Positions 17,663-27,527 of a stretch of 64,000 nt of DNA are shown piece after piece. Positions within the stretch are counted from its first letter, which is position 1. Every line of letters begins with the position of its first letter. The stretch comes from Natronorubrum halophilum (lineage in GTDB: Archaea > Halobacteriota > Halobacteria > Halobacteriales > Natrialbaceae). The notes under the pieces were generated by a model. The model was not told the origin of the DNA. It worked only from the letters and a program-made list of their open reading frames with translations, and did not search any database. The translations under genes were made by a program, and so were the position numbers. The DNA is taken from assembly GCF_003670115.1 (NCBI RefSeq), contig NZ_QQTY01000004.1:620001-684000 (forward strand), given 5' to 3'.

Positions 17663-19188
17663 CAGTAGGTCACCTCCGCGTTCCGCAGGAACTCGAGATC
17701 GGCGAGCGTGCCGTGGAGGTCGCGGATGTCCTCCGCACCGGTGGTCAGCATGGCGAGTCGCTCTAAGGCCAGTCCCCAAGCCATGACGTCGCAGTCGACG
17801 CCGAGGGGTTCTAACATCTCCTCGCGGAAGATGCCCGAGTTACCGATCTCGATCAGTTCGCCCGTTGTGGGATGGGTGCCGAACAGTTCGAAGCTGGGCT
17901 CCGTGTAGGGGTTGTAGTGGGGTTTGAACTGGATGTCCTCGATCCCGAACTGGGCGTAGAACTCCTCGAAGGTGCCCATCAGGTCCCGCACCGAGAGATC
18001 ATCGGCCATCACCCAGCCTTCGATCTGGTAGAACTCGAGCAGGTGCGTGGCGTCGAGCGTGTCGTTGCGGTAGGCCTTCTCGACGCTGAAAAAGCGCGCG
18101 GGCGGTTCGATCTCGCCGATCTCGGTACCGGACAGGTACCGGGTCGTCAGCGAGGTCGTGTGCCCGCGGAGCGCGAGCGCGCGGGCGAAGTCCTCGTCCC
18201 ACGGGGAGTGGTAGCCTTCGCTATCTTCGCCGACGCCGTCGCGGTGGGCGCGCTCGACGCGTTCGACGAGGTCCTCGGGAAGCTCGTCGATGTGGCTCGG
18301 CTGCTCGAGGGCGAACCGATCCCAGTGCGTCCGCGCGGGATGGTCCTGGGGCATGAACAGGCAGTCGTTGATCCAGAAGTCCGCGTCGGCGTGCGGGCCG
18401 TCCATCTCCTGAAAGCCCATGCCGACGAGGACGTCTTTGACCCGCTCGGACATCTGGCGCAGGATGTGGACCGTGCCGCCCTCGAACGCCTCGGCGTCAG
18501 CCTCGACGTTGTACTCGGCGAACTCGACGGTCTTCCACTCCCCACCGGTCAGGAGTTCGGGCGTGACCTGGCCGACCGTCTCGGCGGTCTCGATTCCCGC
18601 CATCAGTTCGGTGACCGCGAGGTCGGTCAGCGTCACCTCCCGGACGGTCGACTCGGTGCGCTCTATCAGTCCGCGGCGCTCGAGTTGCTCGAGCGTTCCG
18701 TCGTCGACGCCGGCGGCGTCGACCGGAACCGCACCCTCGCCGGCGAGCGCCTCGAGCGCGTTCGCTTCCGCGTCCGCGGCCGGATCGGCGTCCGGATCGG
18801 CCGTGATCTCGCCGCCGTCGATGACGCCGTACCCCTTCCGGGCGTAGTTCGAAAGGGCGATATCGACCTGTGGACCCTCGAGTCCCGAGGCCCCGATGAC
18901 CCGCCCCATCTGGACGGGATCGCTATCGGCTCCGGCCTCGAAGGCCGCTTCGTAGAGTCGGACTTCGGGAAGGGTGTCGTCGGCGTACTCGCGCCCTTCT
19001 TCCGTGAGCGTGACCGTTTCGTCGACTCGCTCCTCGACGGCGACCAGCCCCTCGTCTTCGAGTTCGAAGACCGCACCGGTGACGGTCTCGGGGGGTAAAT
19101 CGGTCGCCGCAGCGAGGGCGTCGACGGACTGTTCCTCGTCTGCGCTCGCGGTCTCGACGACCGCGACCTGTTGTGCTGGAAGTTGCAT
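17662..19188 (-). CDS. pheS: phenylalanine--tRNA ligase, alpha subunit
   Basis: 508 residues. N-terminal winged-helix repeats (about 1-220) of the archaeal/eukaryal alpha subunit lead into the class II catalytic domain: motif 1 GFQEMDGPHADADFWINDCLF, motif 2 FFSVEKAYRNDTLDATHLLEFYQIEGWV, and motif 3 VMAWGLALERLAM. It catalyses Phe activation and transfer to tRNA. First gene of pheS-pheT; its TGA (17662-17664) shares one base with the pheT ATG. Start ATG 19188 places MQLPAQQVAVVETAS directly at the first winged helix. Confidence 0.96.
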   Translation of the reverse strand: MQLPAQQVAVVETASADEEQSVDALAAATDLPPETVTGAVFELEDEGLVAVEERVDETVTLTEEGREYADDTLPEVRLYEAAFEAGADSDPVQMGRVIGASGLEGPQVDIALSNYARKGYGVIDGGEITADPDADPAADAEANALEALAGEGAVPVDAAGVDDGTLEQLERRGLIERTESTVREVTLTDLAVTELMAGIETAETVGQVTPELLTGGEWKTVEFAEYNVEADAEAFEGGTVHILRQMSERVKDVLVGMGFQEMDGPHADADFWINDCLFMPQDHPARTHWDRFALEQPSHIDELPEDLVERVERAHRDGVGEDSEGYHSPWDEDFARALALRGHTTSLTTRYLSGTEIGEIEPPARFFSVEKAYRNDTLDATHLLEFYQIEGWVMADDLSVRDLMGTFEEFYAQFGIEDIQFKPHYNPYTEPSFELFGTHPTTGELIEIGNSGIFREEMLEPLGVDCDVMAWGLALERLAMLTTGAEDIRDLHGTLADLEFLRNAEVTY

Positions 19189-19669
19189 TCGCTTACCTGA
19201 ATTGCCGCGCGTCGGTCAGTTAGCGGTTCCGACTCGGATTCGACGTCGACGCTCGGCGGATTCGACGGCGCGTCACGGTTGCCCGCGACGACGCCGGAAG
19301 AATCTCGAGCCGACGACGCCGACGTGGACGGTTTCGCCGCGAGCAACCGATGTGGTCGCTCTCGGCTCCACCGGCCCGGATCACCGGGCGAAAACGAAGC
19401 CGAATCCCGTCCGCTGGCGCGTTGATCGGGTGCCGACACCGGCCGAGTGGGATTCGGGTGCCATAGGACCCGCCTCTCGACGATAGACGAAAAATCTTGC
19501 GTTCAGCGTCGTTCACCCGCCCCGAACCAGCGTCGTGATATATAATTGAACTGTGCGCTACGGACGATTGTACATCTGTGTTATAAACCATACGTACATC
19601 GGTCAGTACTACCGACATATCCAGTACAGAGTGGCCGGTAATCGGTCGCTCTGCAACACAAACGAAACT
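19189..19669. promoter_or_regulatory. 481-bp divergent region between pheS and the UbiA gene
   Basis: The pheS-proximal 300 bp are GC-rich and hold no gene. Around 19537-19547 there is GATATATAATT, and TTATAAA occurs near 19580, either of which could serve the rightward UbiA transcript with a leader of about 60-100 bases. No operator-like palindrome identified. Confidence 0.4.
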
Positions 19670-20611
19670 ATGGCACGAAAAAATCACGCCCTCTCGGACG
19701 AGGGCAGCATGACAACGGCGCTACGAAACGCGTTGTTCGCCCGATTCCCCGCGGGGACGGGACGGTACTGGAACGTTCTGGTGTACAGTTCAGCGTATCT
19801 ATCGCTGATCGCGATGGCCGAGGTGGTCATCGTTTCGGCACTCCTCTCGCTGCCGCCGAGTCCGGCGGCGGTCGTCGTTGGACTGGTCGTTTTCGCCGTC
19901 TACACGAATGATCGCCTCGCAGATGTCGACACCGACGCGGTGTCGAACCCCGAACAGGCAGCGTTCGTTAGACGATATCGAGACGAACTCTACGTGTTGG
20001 CGTCGATCGCGTACGGACTCGCCGTCGCGCTCTCCGTGATCGGCGGTCCAATCGCACTCGCGATAACCCTGCTTCCGGGGGTGTTCTGGGTGTGTTACGC
20101 CACGGACTGGATTCCCGGCACTGGCGTACACGTTCGGCGATTGAAGGACGTCTTCCTCGTGAATACGATCGTGGTCGCGTTCGCGTGGGCCACGACGCTG
20201 ACATTCCTTCCCCTCGCGTTCGCCGACGGCACCGTAACGATTCCGACGCTGATCGTCTTCGCGTACTTCTTCCTCCGGGTGTTCACCAACACGGAGATCC
20301 CGAACGTCCGCGATATCGATGGCGACCGGGAGATCGGCGTGCTGACGATTCCGGTGATGTTCGGTGTTGAGCGAACGCGCCAGATTCTCACCGGGATCGA
20401 TCTCTGTACGGTCGGGCTCGTGGTAGCCGCAGTCCACATCGGATACCTATCCGCCCTACTGGCGTTTCCGCTTCTCGTCGGTATCAGCTACTCGCTCGGC
20501 GTCACATCACTGATCGGCCGGTACGAGAACGAGAGACTGTTGGCGAAGGCTGCCGAGTGCGAGTACCTCGTCGCCTTCGTCGCCCTTACGTTCGTCGTGC
20601 TGTTGTCCTGA
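19670..20611 (+). CDS. UbiA family prenyltransferase
   Basis: 313 residues, about nine membrane helices. The two Asp-rich motifs of the UbiA superfamily are present: YTNDRLADVDTD near residue 79 and IPNVRDIDGDREIG near 214, which bind the Mg-diphosphate of a prenyl donor. Candidate roles are lycopene elongation, lipid (digeranylgeranylglyceryl phosphate) or quinone synthesis; sequence alone does not decide. Neighbours (a histidine kinase, pheS) give no hint. The ATG at 19670 is preferred over a 39-codon upstream extension with no protein-like character; ATG 19709 is an alternative. Confidence 0.82.
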   Translation: MARKNHALSDEGSMTTALRNALFARFPAGTGRYWNVLVYSSAYLSLIAMAEVVIVSALLSLPPSPAAVVVGLVVFAVYTNDRLADVDTDAVSNPEQAAFVRRYRDELYVLASIAYGLAVALSVIGGPIALAITLLPGVFWVCYATDWIPGTGVHVRRLKDVFLVNTIVVAFAWATTLTFLPLAFADGTVTIPTLIVFAYFFLRVFTNTEIPNVRDIDGDREIGVLTIPVMFGVERTRQILTGIDLCTVGLVVAAVHIGYLSALLAFPLLVGISYSLGVTSLIGRYENERLLAKAAECEYLVAFVALTFVVLLS

Positions 20612-20641
20612 CCTAATCAACAATCAACCTACATTTTTGAG

Positions 20642-22396
20642 GTGCGGTTTTCCGGACATTTAATACCTGATGGAAGCATTCTCTTGGTATCTGTGTTCTC
20701 TCTTACGATTCTATCAGGGATCTTACTTGCCACCGTCGCGATCGGGGCGTCAGCGGCGCTCCTCGCCTGGCGAGAACGACCCGAACCGGGCGCAGTTCCG
20801 CTCGTCGTGATGCTAGCCGGACAGTGTTTCTGGTCGGCGCTTCTGGTTTTCGATCTGGAGGCATCGACGCTCAGCGGGAAAGTCTTCTGGGCGAACCTCA
20901 GGTGGATCGGCGTCGTCGCCATTCCGGTCGGCTGGCTGCTCTTCTCGCTCGAGTACACCGGCAGAGATCGGTACGTTCAGCCACGCTACATCGCTCTCCT
21001 CTTGATCGTACCCCTGATCACGGTCGTGTTGGCTCTCACCGACAGCGGGTTGCTCCATACCGAGTCGAATCTGGTTCGCGAGGACGGAATACTGCTGCTC
21101 AGTCGAACGCCCGGCCCCTGGTTCTGGGTCATCACCAGTTACACGTACCTGCTGGGACTGCTCGGTGCCGTTCCGCTCCTCAGGCTGATCCGGAACGACT
21201 CGCTGCCGTTCAGGGGACAGAGCATGGCGCTTCTCGTCGGAATCCTCGCACCGTGGGTGAGTAACATCCTCTTTCTCATGGGTGCCATCCCGGTTCCGGG
21301 GCTCGATCCCACACCGGTCGCGTTTTCGATCTCCGGCGTCGCCTGTCTCGGCGCGCTCACGCGTTTTCAGCTCTTCGGGACGAGTCCGTCGCCGAACCCG
21401 CGCGCCCGCCGACTGCTCTTCGAGCGGATGCCGGACGGTGCCCTCGTTATCGACGCCCACGACTACGTCGTCGACATCAACGAAACCGGCGCAACGATCC
21501 TTGGAACGGTGCCCGGTAGCGTACTCGGAAGTCCGTTTCAGGAGATCGTTCCCGACGATTCGATGGCTCCGACGGACGGGACGGTCCCGGAACGTCCCTT
21601 CAGGAGTTCACACGACGATCGACTGTACGACGTGACGGCGACGCGTATTACCGACATCCACGATCGGACGATCGGTCACGTCATCACGTTTCACGATATC
21701 AGCGAACACGTGCGCCAGCAACAGCGCCACGAAGTTCTGAACCGCGTCTTCAGACACAACATCCGTACCGAAACGAACGTCATCAGCAGCTACGCGGAAC
21801 TCCTCGCGGACAGGGAGAATCGGGGTGTTGCCGACGAAATCACGGCCAGCGCGAGACGGATCGAAGAGTTGGCGTCCAACTCTCGAGAAATCATCGAGGT
21901 CTTCGAACAGGGGCGGGAGTCGATCGAGGCCGCGCCGCTCGAGTCGCTCATCGACGACGGGATCGAAACCGTTCGCGAGGAGTATCCGGCCGCTCGCATC
22001 GAGCGCGAGCCGAATCTGGGCGGCGTTTCCGTCGCCAGCCTCCTCGAACCCGTGTTCGAAAACCTCATCGAAAACGGCGTCGAGCACAACCCCGATTCGA
22101 ACCCGTCCGTTCGAATCGGAGCCGAGACGGACGGCGATCTGGTTCGGGTCCGTATCGCTGATGACGGTCCCGGTATCGACGACTACGAACGGGACGCCCT
22201 CGAACGCGGCACCGAGACACCCCTCGAACACGGGAGCGGCCTCGGCCTCTGGTTGGCCAAGTGGGGTGCCGAAATCGCCGGCGGGACGATCTCCTTCGAG
22301 ACGAACGAGCCGACCGGATCGGTGGTCACCGTCGAGGTTCCGGTGTTGTCGTTCGCCGACGACTCGCGAGACGAACCGGACGGGTCGTCGTCGTGA
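20642..22396 (+). CDS. 7TM-sensor PAS histidine kinase
   Basis: 584 residues. Seven membrane helices in about residues 12-240 (HisKA_7TM-type sensor), one PAS domain (about 265-360), then a kinase core with H-box RVFRHNIRTETNVI (His near 371), N-box NLIENGVEHN near 473, and G-boxes DDGPGID near 508 and GSGLGLW near 532. This is the layout of the haloarchaeal sensor kinases whose partners are usually unlinked response regulators; none is adjacent. The GTG at 20642 is the only start before helix 1 in a good position; the exact start is uncertain. Signal unknown. Confidence 0.85.
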   Translation: MRFSGHLIPDGSILLVSVFSLTILSGILLATVAIGASAALLAWRERPEPGAVPLVVMLAGQCFWSALLVFDLEASTLSGKVFWANLRWIGVVAIPVGWLLFSLEYTGRDRYVQPRYIALLLIVPLITVVLALTDSGLLHTESNLVREDGILLLSRTPGPWFWVITSYTYLLGLLGAVPLLRLIRNDSLPFRGQSMALLVGILAPWVSNILFLMGAIPVPGLDPTPVAFSISGVACLGALTRFQLFGTSPSPNPRARRLLFERMPDGALVIDAHDYVVDINETGATILGTVPGSVLGSPFQEIVPDDSMAPTDGTVPERPFRSSHDDRLYDVTATRITDIHDRTIGHVITFHDISEHVRQQQRHEVLNRVFRHNIRTETNVISSYAELLADRENRGVADEITASARRIEELASNSREIIEVFEQGRESIEAAPLESLIDDGIETVREEYPAARIEREPNLGGVSVASLLEPVFENLIENGVEHNPDSNPSVRIGAETDGDLVRVRIADDGPGIDDYERDALERGTETPLEHGSGLGLWLAKWGAEIAGGTISFETNEPTGSVVTVEVPVLSFADDSRDEPDGSSS

Positions 22397-22409
22397 GGTC
22401 AGCGGCGCG

Positions 22410-23843
22410 CTAGCCGTTCGAGAGGCGTGTCGTCTCGAGGTCGCCGGAACCGACCCACTCGAATCCGGACTGTTCGGCGGACGCCTTCGCGGCCGACACC
22501 GCCGCGGGGTCGAACTCGTCGGCGAATTCGATGCGAGCCTCGACGGGTTCGGCCGCCGGAATCTCGGGGATGAACTCGTCGTCCTCGAGGAGTCCGTCGA
22601 CGGTGATCGCTCCTCCAGCGCCGAGTGCGGCCCCGAGCGCGCGGTAGCGGTCGTTTTCCGTCTCGAACTCGTCGCCGGTTCCGAAGGTGTCGTTGCCGAT
22701 TCGGGCGGTTTTTTTCGGTCCCGAGAGCGTCCCGAACTCCGCGTCCGGGGCGTCGTCGCGATTGCGCTCGAGTCTCGCGCCGTGGCTCGGGCCGTCCGAT
22801 CCCCGGCCGCCACTTCCGTCGCTCGCGTTACCGTCGTTGCGAACCCGCGAGACCGACGGAGAGCCACCTCGGATTTCGAACCCGTCCGCCTCCGTGGATG
22901 GCACTGAGGTGATCGGACCCTCCGATTCCGTCGACGTTGCCGGTTTCTGTGGTTCCAGCGCAGTTCCCGATCCGTCCACGGTCCGATCCGTCGTCCCGGT
23001 CGCGGCGTCGGCGCTGATTTCGGGTTCGGCCTCGTCGATGAGCGATGCGACTGCGGCCGGTTTCGAACCCCCATCGCGACGCGTCGCTCGGGGTCCGTCC
23101 GAGCGTCGCCCGGCGCGCTCGAGCGCCCACGAGGGCCACGGTCCCGAAGCGTCGTCAGCCGACACGTCGTCGCTCGAAGCGTCTCCCTCGGGAACGTACG
23201 CCCCAAGGGCGTGTTCCGGAAGCAGCGGTCGCTCGAACGCCGAAACCCGCCGGCCGTACCGATCGCGAAGCGCCTCGAGTTCGCCCGTCTCGACCAGCGC
23301 GGCCCGCCAGCGGTCGACGCCCGCGGACAGCAGGACGAACGTCGCGTCGGTCCCCTCGAGCAGGCGCTCGTTGACGGCGAACACCGCGGCTGGCAGGTTG
23401 TCGTCCGCGAGCGGCGTGTCCGGGTAGGCGAACGTCGTCTCCCGGCGTCGCCCCCGCGGATCCGTCGCGGCGAGTTCCAGCCGGTCCCGTCCGGTCGCGG
23501 CCGGTCCCGTTCGGGTACACTCGAACGACCACCCGATCGCCTCGAAGACGGCGTCGAGTTGCCGCGCCAGCGCGGTCTGGGCGTACCGAGCCGAACAGGT
23601 AAGCCCGCGATCGCTCCGACAGATCGTTCCGTGCATCATCGCGGTCCGGTCGCGCGCGTCGGCGAGGACGTCCTCGAGGATCGATCGGAGCGACGTCTCG
23701 CCACCGGCCCGTCCGGGCGGAACGGCGGTTCGATACTCCCGCCGCTGGGACCGAACGTCGGCGGGCGTGACGCCGAACGAACCGAGAATATCGGCACAGA
23801 CGACCACGTCACGGGTCGGATCGCCCGCCTGTCCGGTCTTCAT
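22410..23843 (-). CDS. haloarchaeal protein with disordered acidic middle, unknown function
   Basis: 477 residues. An N-terminal globular part (about 1-230) has scattered Cys (VVCADILGSFG, TICRSDRGLTCSARY), a central part (about 230-400) is Ser/Asp/Gly-rich and probably disordered, and a short conserved-looking C-terminus ends SAEQSGFEWVGSGDLETTRLSNG-like. No catalytic motif recognised. It is the neighbour of trpS on the same strand (146 bp apart). High GC and low-complexity middle make most opposite-strand frames open, but this frame has the acidic bias of a real gene. Confidence 0.6.
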   Translation of the reverse strand: MKTGQAGDPTRDVVVCADILGSFGVTPADVRSQRREYRTAVPPGRAGGETSLRSILEDVLADARDRTAMMHGTICRSDRGLTCSARYAQTALARQLDAVFEAIGWSFECTRTGPAATGRDRLELAATDPRGRRRETTFAYPDTPLADDNLPAAVFAVNERLLEGTDATFVLLSAGVDRWRAALVETGELEALRDRYGRRVSAFERPLLPEHALGAYVPEGDASSDDVSADDASGPWPSWALERAGRRSDGPRATRRDGGSKPAAVASLIDEAEPEISADAATGTTDRTVDGSGTALEPQKPATSTESEGPITSVPSTEADGFEIRGGSPSVSRVRNDGNASDGSGGRGSDGPSHGARLERNRDDAPDAEFGTLSGPKKTARIGNDTFGTGDEFETENDRYRALGAALGAGGAITVDGLLEDDEFIPEIPAAEPVEARIEFADEFDPAAVSAAKASAEQSGFEWVGSGDLETTRLSNG

Positions 23844-23989
23844 CGACGCGGCCTACGACGCGGGTCCGGATATATTTTCTCCCCGTCTGACGGAGAAATA
23901 TCGAGGCCCTCTGGAAACTGACGCCGACCGGACCGCACGAGGGATCTTCGATCAGTCCGCAACTGGCGTCGCTCGTTACGATGGGGGTC

Positions 23990-25612
23990 CTACTGGCGTC
24001 GGCGAGGCGATTCGAGTTCGATATCCGCTTGCTCGAGTAGCGCTGCGACCTCCTCGCGTTTTTCCTGGTGTTCCTCGAGGAACTCCTTCATCAACTGCGC
24101 GGCCTGCTCCTTGCAGTCGCCGCAAAGTCGTTCGCCGCCGACGCACTCGTCGTAGACGCGCTTGGCGAACTCGTCGTCGTCGCCGGCCAGCAGGTAGGCG
24201 TACAGTTCGTAGACCGGACACTCGTCGGCTTTCCCGCCGAGTTCGCGCTGTTCTTCGGCCGTCTCGCGGCCGCCGGTCGTCGCCGATTTCACCTTGTCGT
24301 AGCCGTCTTCGGGGTCGTCGAGCAGCGAGATGTGGCTGGCCGGGATCGAGGAGGACATCTTCCCGCCCGTCAGCCCGGTCATGAATCGGTGGTAGATCGA
24401 AGACGGCGGCTGGAAGCCGTAGCCCCCGTTGTCGACTTCGACTTCGCGGGCGAGTTCTTCGGCCTCCTCGCGATCGATTTCGAACGCGTCGATGTGGCTC
24501 TCGTAGACGCGCTTTTCGCCCTCGATGGCGTCGATCAGCGCGTCGAAGGCGGCGTCGGTTGCCCGCCGATCGAAGAAGCGGGTTCGCGGCCGGATCGGCT
24601 CCATGCCGGCCTCGTTGAGCTTCGTCAGCACCGAGGTGAGGACGTCGGCGGCGACGCCCAGTTCCGAGAGCGGCGTCTCCTCGAGCGCTTCGGCGACGTG
24701 GACGCACCGGAGCGTGTCGTCGTCGAACTCCTCGGGCTCGAGTCGCTCGTAGAACTCGGTGACGAGGGCGCGCTCGACGGGCTCGAGTTCGAAACTGGCG
24801 TAAGCTTCGGACACCTTGAAAAACCGCATCCGTTCGGCGAGGTCCCGAGCCAGCCGGACGTGGGGGTCCTGATCCGGGCCGACGGGGATGACGGTCGGCT
24901 TCGGCTCCTCGAGTTGCGGGTAGAGGATGTCGGCCATCTGGGTGACCACGCTCTGCATGTGCGAGACGTCGGTCTCGCCGTCGAAGCCGTAGATCGCCTG
25001 GAATTCCGAGAAGTTTGCCTCGGCTCCGAGGTCGAAGGCCAGGTCTTGGACCTCGCGGTTCGTGGACTGCCGGTAGAGCTCCCCCTCCTCGGGGTCGAAG
25101 CCGAGCGCGAGCAGCGACAGCAGGTAGTTGCGTGCGTGCTCGTCGATGTCCGCCCAGCTCATCCCGCGGGCCGAGTTGGCCTCGAGGTCGGCGATCAGGG
25201 CGTAGGCGTCGGCCCCCTGCTGTTGGTGCCAGATGATCTCGTCGAAGACGAGTTTGTGGCCGATGTGAGGATCGCCCGTCGGCATAAAGCCCGAGAGGAC
25301 GGCCGCAGGATCTCCGTTTTGCAGCGCCCGTGCGACGGGCCGATAGTCCCGATGCCCGAAGATGACGCCCCGACGCATCAGGTAGTGCGGATTCGGCACC
25401 CGCTCGAGGATTTCGTCGAACTCTTCGATGCCGAACTCCTCGAAGAGCTTTCGGTAGTCAGAGACGCTCGAGGATCCCCACGGGTCCAGTGCGACGTCGT
25501 CGACGACTCCGCCGTCTGCTCGAGGGATCGCCGGTCCCTCGCCGTCGGCCCCGGCGGCTCCACCGTCGGTCCGTGGCTCCGTTCGCTTCTCGAGTGGGTC
25601 GTCTCCGGTCAT
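23990..25612 (-). CDS. trpS: tryptophan--tRNA ligase
   Basis: 540 residues, class I synthetase of the archaeal/eukaryal type. HIGH motif as DPHIGHK near residue 115 and KMSKS as GGKMSSS near 417. The C-terminal part carries a Cys cluster (DECPVYELY, DECVGGERLCGDCKEQA) typical of the archaeal enzymes. About 45 N-terminal residues are Gly/Asp-rich and specific to haloarchaea. It charges tRNA-Trp. The start ATG 25612 is used; a later Met would remove only disordered residues. Confidence 0.95.
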   Translation of the reverse strand: MTGDDPLEKRTEPRTDGGAAGADGEGPAIPRADGGVVDDVALDPWGSSSVSDYRKLFEEFGIEEFDEILERVPNPHYLMRRGVIFGHRDYRPVARALQNGDPAAVLSGFMPTGDPHIGHKLVFDEIIWHQQQGADAYALIADLEANSARGMSWADIDEHARNYLLSLLALGFDPEEGELYRQSTNREVQDLAFDLGAEANFSEFQAIYGFDGETDVSHMQSVVTQMADILYPQLEEPKPTVIPVGPDQDPHVRLARDLAERMRFFKVSEAYASFELEPVERALVTEFYERLEPEEFDDDTLRCVHVAEALEETPLSELGVAADVLTSVLTKLNEAGMEPIRPRTRFFDRRATDAAFDALIDAIEGEKRVYESHIDAFEIDREEAEELAREVEVDNGGYGFQPPSSIYHRFMTGLTGGKMSSSIPASHISLLDDPEDGYDKVKSATTGGRETAEEQRELGGKADECPVYELYAYLLAGDDDEFAKRVYDECVGGERLCGDCKEQAAQLMKEFLEEHQEKREEVAALLEQADIELESPRRRQ

Positions 25613-25728
25613 TAGGTGCGTTTTGGCGCGCCAGCGCGCAAAAGCCTTCGGCTTCGCCGCGGTGAGTCGGCGGCCGAGCGACGCGCGGTAGTACAGAGTA
25701 AAGCGTCCTCGCGACGAACACGCTCCCG

Positions 25729-26124
25729 ATGCAGATTCGAATATTCGGACACGAACGCGACATCGAGGGCTCGAGGATCGACGCAGCGCCGGCGACGATC
25801 CGCGAGCAAGTACGCGAGTACGAGGCCGGCGAGCGGGACGCGTTCGACCTCGAGATCGAGTACCCGGAGAATTTCACGGGACGCGTCATGCGGGAGATGG
25901 TGCGCATTCCGTCCGGCGAAACGCGAACGTACGGAGATATCGCAGCGGCCCTCGATAGCGCACCGATCGCCGTCGGACAGGCCTGTGGCCGGAACCCCGT
26001 TTCCGTGATCGTTCCGTGCCACCGGATCGTCGGCGCGGATTCCCTCGTCGGCTACGGCGGCGGGCTCGAGCTGAAGCGACAGCTGCTCGAGCACGAAGGC
26101 GCGACGATTCCGGGGGCCCCGTAG
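25729..26124 (+). CDS. ogt: methylated-DNA--[protein]-cysteine S-methyltransferase
   Basis: 131 residues. The active-site motif VIVPCHRIV is present with nucleophile Cys97, preceded by the Asn hinge ACGRNPVSV and the Arg-finger/Tyr region SGETRTYGDIA. It transfers the alkyl group from O6-alkylguanine irreversibly to its own cysteine. Compact form with a reduced N-terminal domain. Divergent from trpS. Real start ATG 25729 gives MQIRIFGHERD. Confidence 0.92.
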   Translation: MQIRIFGHERDIEGSRIDAAPATIREQVREYEAGERDAFDLEIEYPENFTGRVMREMVRIPSGETRTYGDIAAALDSAPIAVGQACGRNPVSVIVPCHRIVGADSLVGYGGGLELKRQLLEHEGATIPGAP

Positions 26125-26194
26125 CCGGTCGATTCGGTCCGTCGTTCCAGTTCGACTCCGAGATGGTTCGTGACGCTTTCGCCGAGTCGCCGTA

Positions 26195-27400
26195 TCAGAC
26201 GCGATGTCGCTCTTGGGTTGCCGCGCGCAACTCCTCGAGCCGGTCGACCGGTTCGACGTCGGCGAAGACGACCGCCGCGAAGACGGCTTCGCCGTCGGGC
26301 CGTGGCGCGTCGCCGCCGAGGATTCCCCTCCCGCCGATGGTCGACTCGAGGGTTCCGCGCCCCTCCGCGATCGCCCGTCGGTTGAGCCACGCCGGCGGCC
26401 CGCCGACGATCAACAGCGCGCGCTCGGCTGCGTCGCGCTCGCACTCGAGCGTGAGCGTATCGTGGATTCCCTTTCGGACCACGGTTTCGACGGCGCTGAC
26501 CGCGCTGCTCGTCTCGACGTCGGGCTCCGTCGCGAAGAGACCGAGCCCGAACCGCGAGCCGCCCGTTTCGACCGGCTGTTCACCGTAGCCGAGGCTCACG
26601 ACGGCCGTTTCGTTCCCCATCACCCGGCCGATATCGCTCGCGTCGATCACGGTCTCGGCGACGCTGTCGCCGGACGCGGCGCTAGCGGCGAAGACGGCCG
26701 TCACTCGCCTCGCCAGTTCGCGGTTGCAGCGGTCGCGACCGTCGACGAGTCCCTCACCCGTACGGAGCCACCGCTCGTTGTCGAAGGGAACGATCGCGCT
26801 CGCGAGGCCGTCGAGTCGCTCGAGCGTCTCGATCGCGTTGGCCGCCGCGTTCGGTCGCGACGGGCCGTTCGCCGTCTCGGAAGCGATCGCGGACCCGGAT
26901 TCGCTCGAGCCACCGCCGTTTTCGGGTGGGGTGTCGGCACGTCCGGCTTCGGGGGCGCCGTCGACCGCCGGCTCGAACTCGCGGTCGGCCGGCAGCGTCG
27001 CGAGCACGTAGACTGGTTCGTCGTACCGTCGCTGTAACGTTGCGACCAGCGCCGGGACCGTCCCGCCGCCGGTCGCACCGCCGAGGCCGACCGCGACGAG
27101 AAACCCGTCCGCAGCCGCCGAGGCTCCGCGATCCAGCACCCGCTCGAGTTCGTCGACGTGCTCCTCGCCGACCTCGAGCCCTCGCTGTAACTCGCCGTCG
27201 AGACCGGCGTCGAGTCCGACGTCCTGCCCGTACTGATAGCGGTGGGATTCCGGGACGTCAGTGTATTTCGGCAGCGCTTCGCCGTCAGTATCGAACGCGA
27301 AGACGTCGGCGACGAACGAGCGGTCCGCCGGCTCGGCGGCCCGAATCGCGTCGACGATCTGACAGCCCGCGCCGCCGATACCGATCACCTCGAGTTGCAT
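26195..27400 (-). CDS. non-canonical FtsZ/tubulin family protein
   Basis: 401 residues. N-terminal nucleotide strand and T1 loop MQLEVIGIGGAGCQIVDA match FtsZ/CetZ. The tubulin signature (T4, normally GGGTGSG) is altered to GGATGGG near residues 107-113, and the T7 synergy loop reads VIDASDIGRVM instead of NxDxxD, keeping both Asp but losing the Asn. A Gly/Ser/Asp-rich insert (about 150-195) interrupts the GTPase domain. It is thus likely to bind GTP but may hydrolyse or polymerise differently from FtsZ1/FtsZ2/CetZ. ATG 27400 is preferred over 27442 because family members begin at the first strand. Confidence 0.75.
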   Translation of the reverse strand: MQLEVIGIGGAGCQIVDAIRAAEPADRSFVADVFAFDTDGEALPKYTDVPESHRYQYGQDVGLDAGLDGELQRGLEVGEEHVDELERVLDRGASAAADGFLVAVGLGGATGGGTVPALVATLQRRYDEPVYVLATLPADREFEPAVDGAPEAGRADTPPENGGGSSESGSAIASETANGPSRPNAAANAIETLERLDGLASAIVPFDNERWLRTGEGLVDGRDRCNRELARRVTAVFAASAASGDSVAETVIDASDIGRVMGNETAVVSLGYGEQPVETGGSRFGLGLFATEPDVETSSAVSAVETVVRKGIHDTLTLECERDAAERALLIVGGPPAWLNRRAIAEGRGTLESTIGGRGILGGDAPRPDGEAVFAAVVFADVEPVDRLEELRAATQERHRV

Positions 27401-27527
27401 ACTGCTGTTATCACCCGCCGGGACTTTCACGGTTGCGCTCACGATCGTCGCGTTCGGTTCGCGGCCGCGACTGGATCGCGGTGCTCGAAACGACGGTCAG
27501 CGGACGAACGGCGTAGAAATAGCAGAC

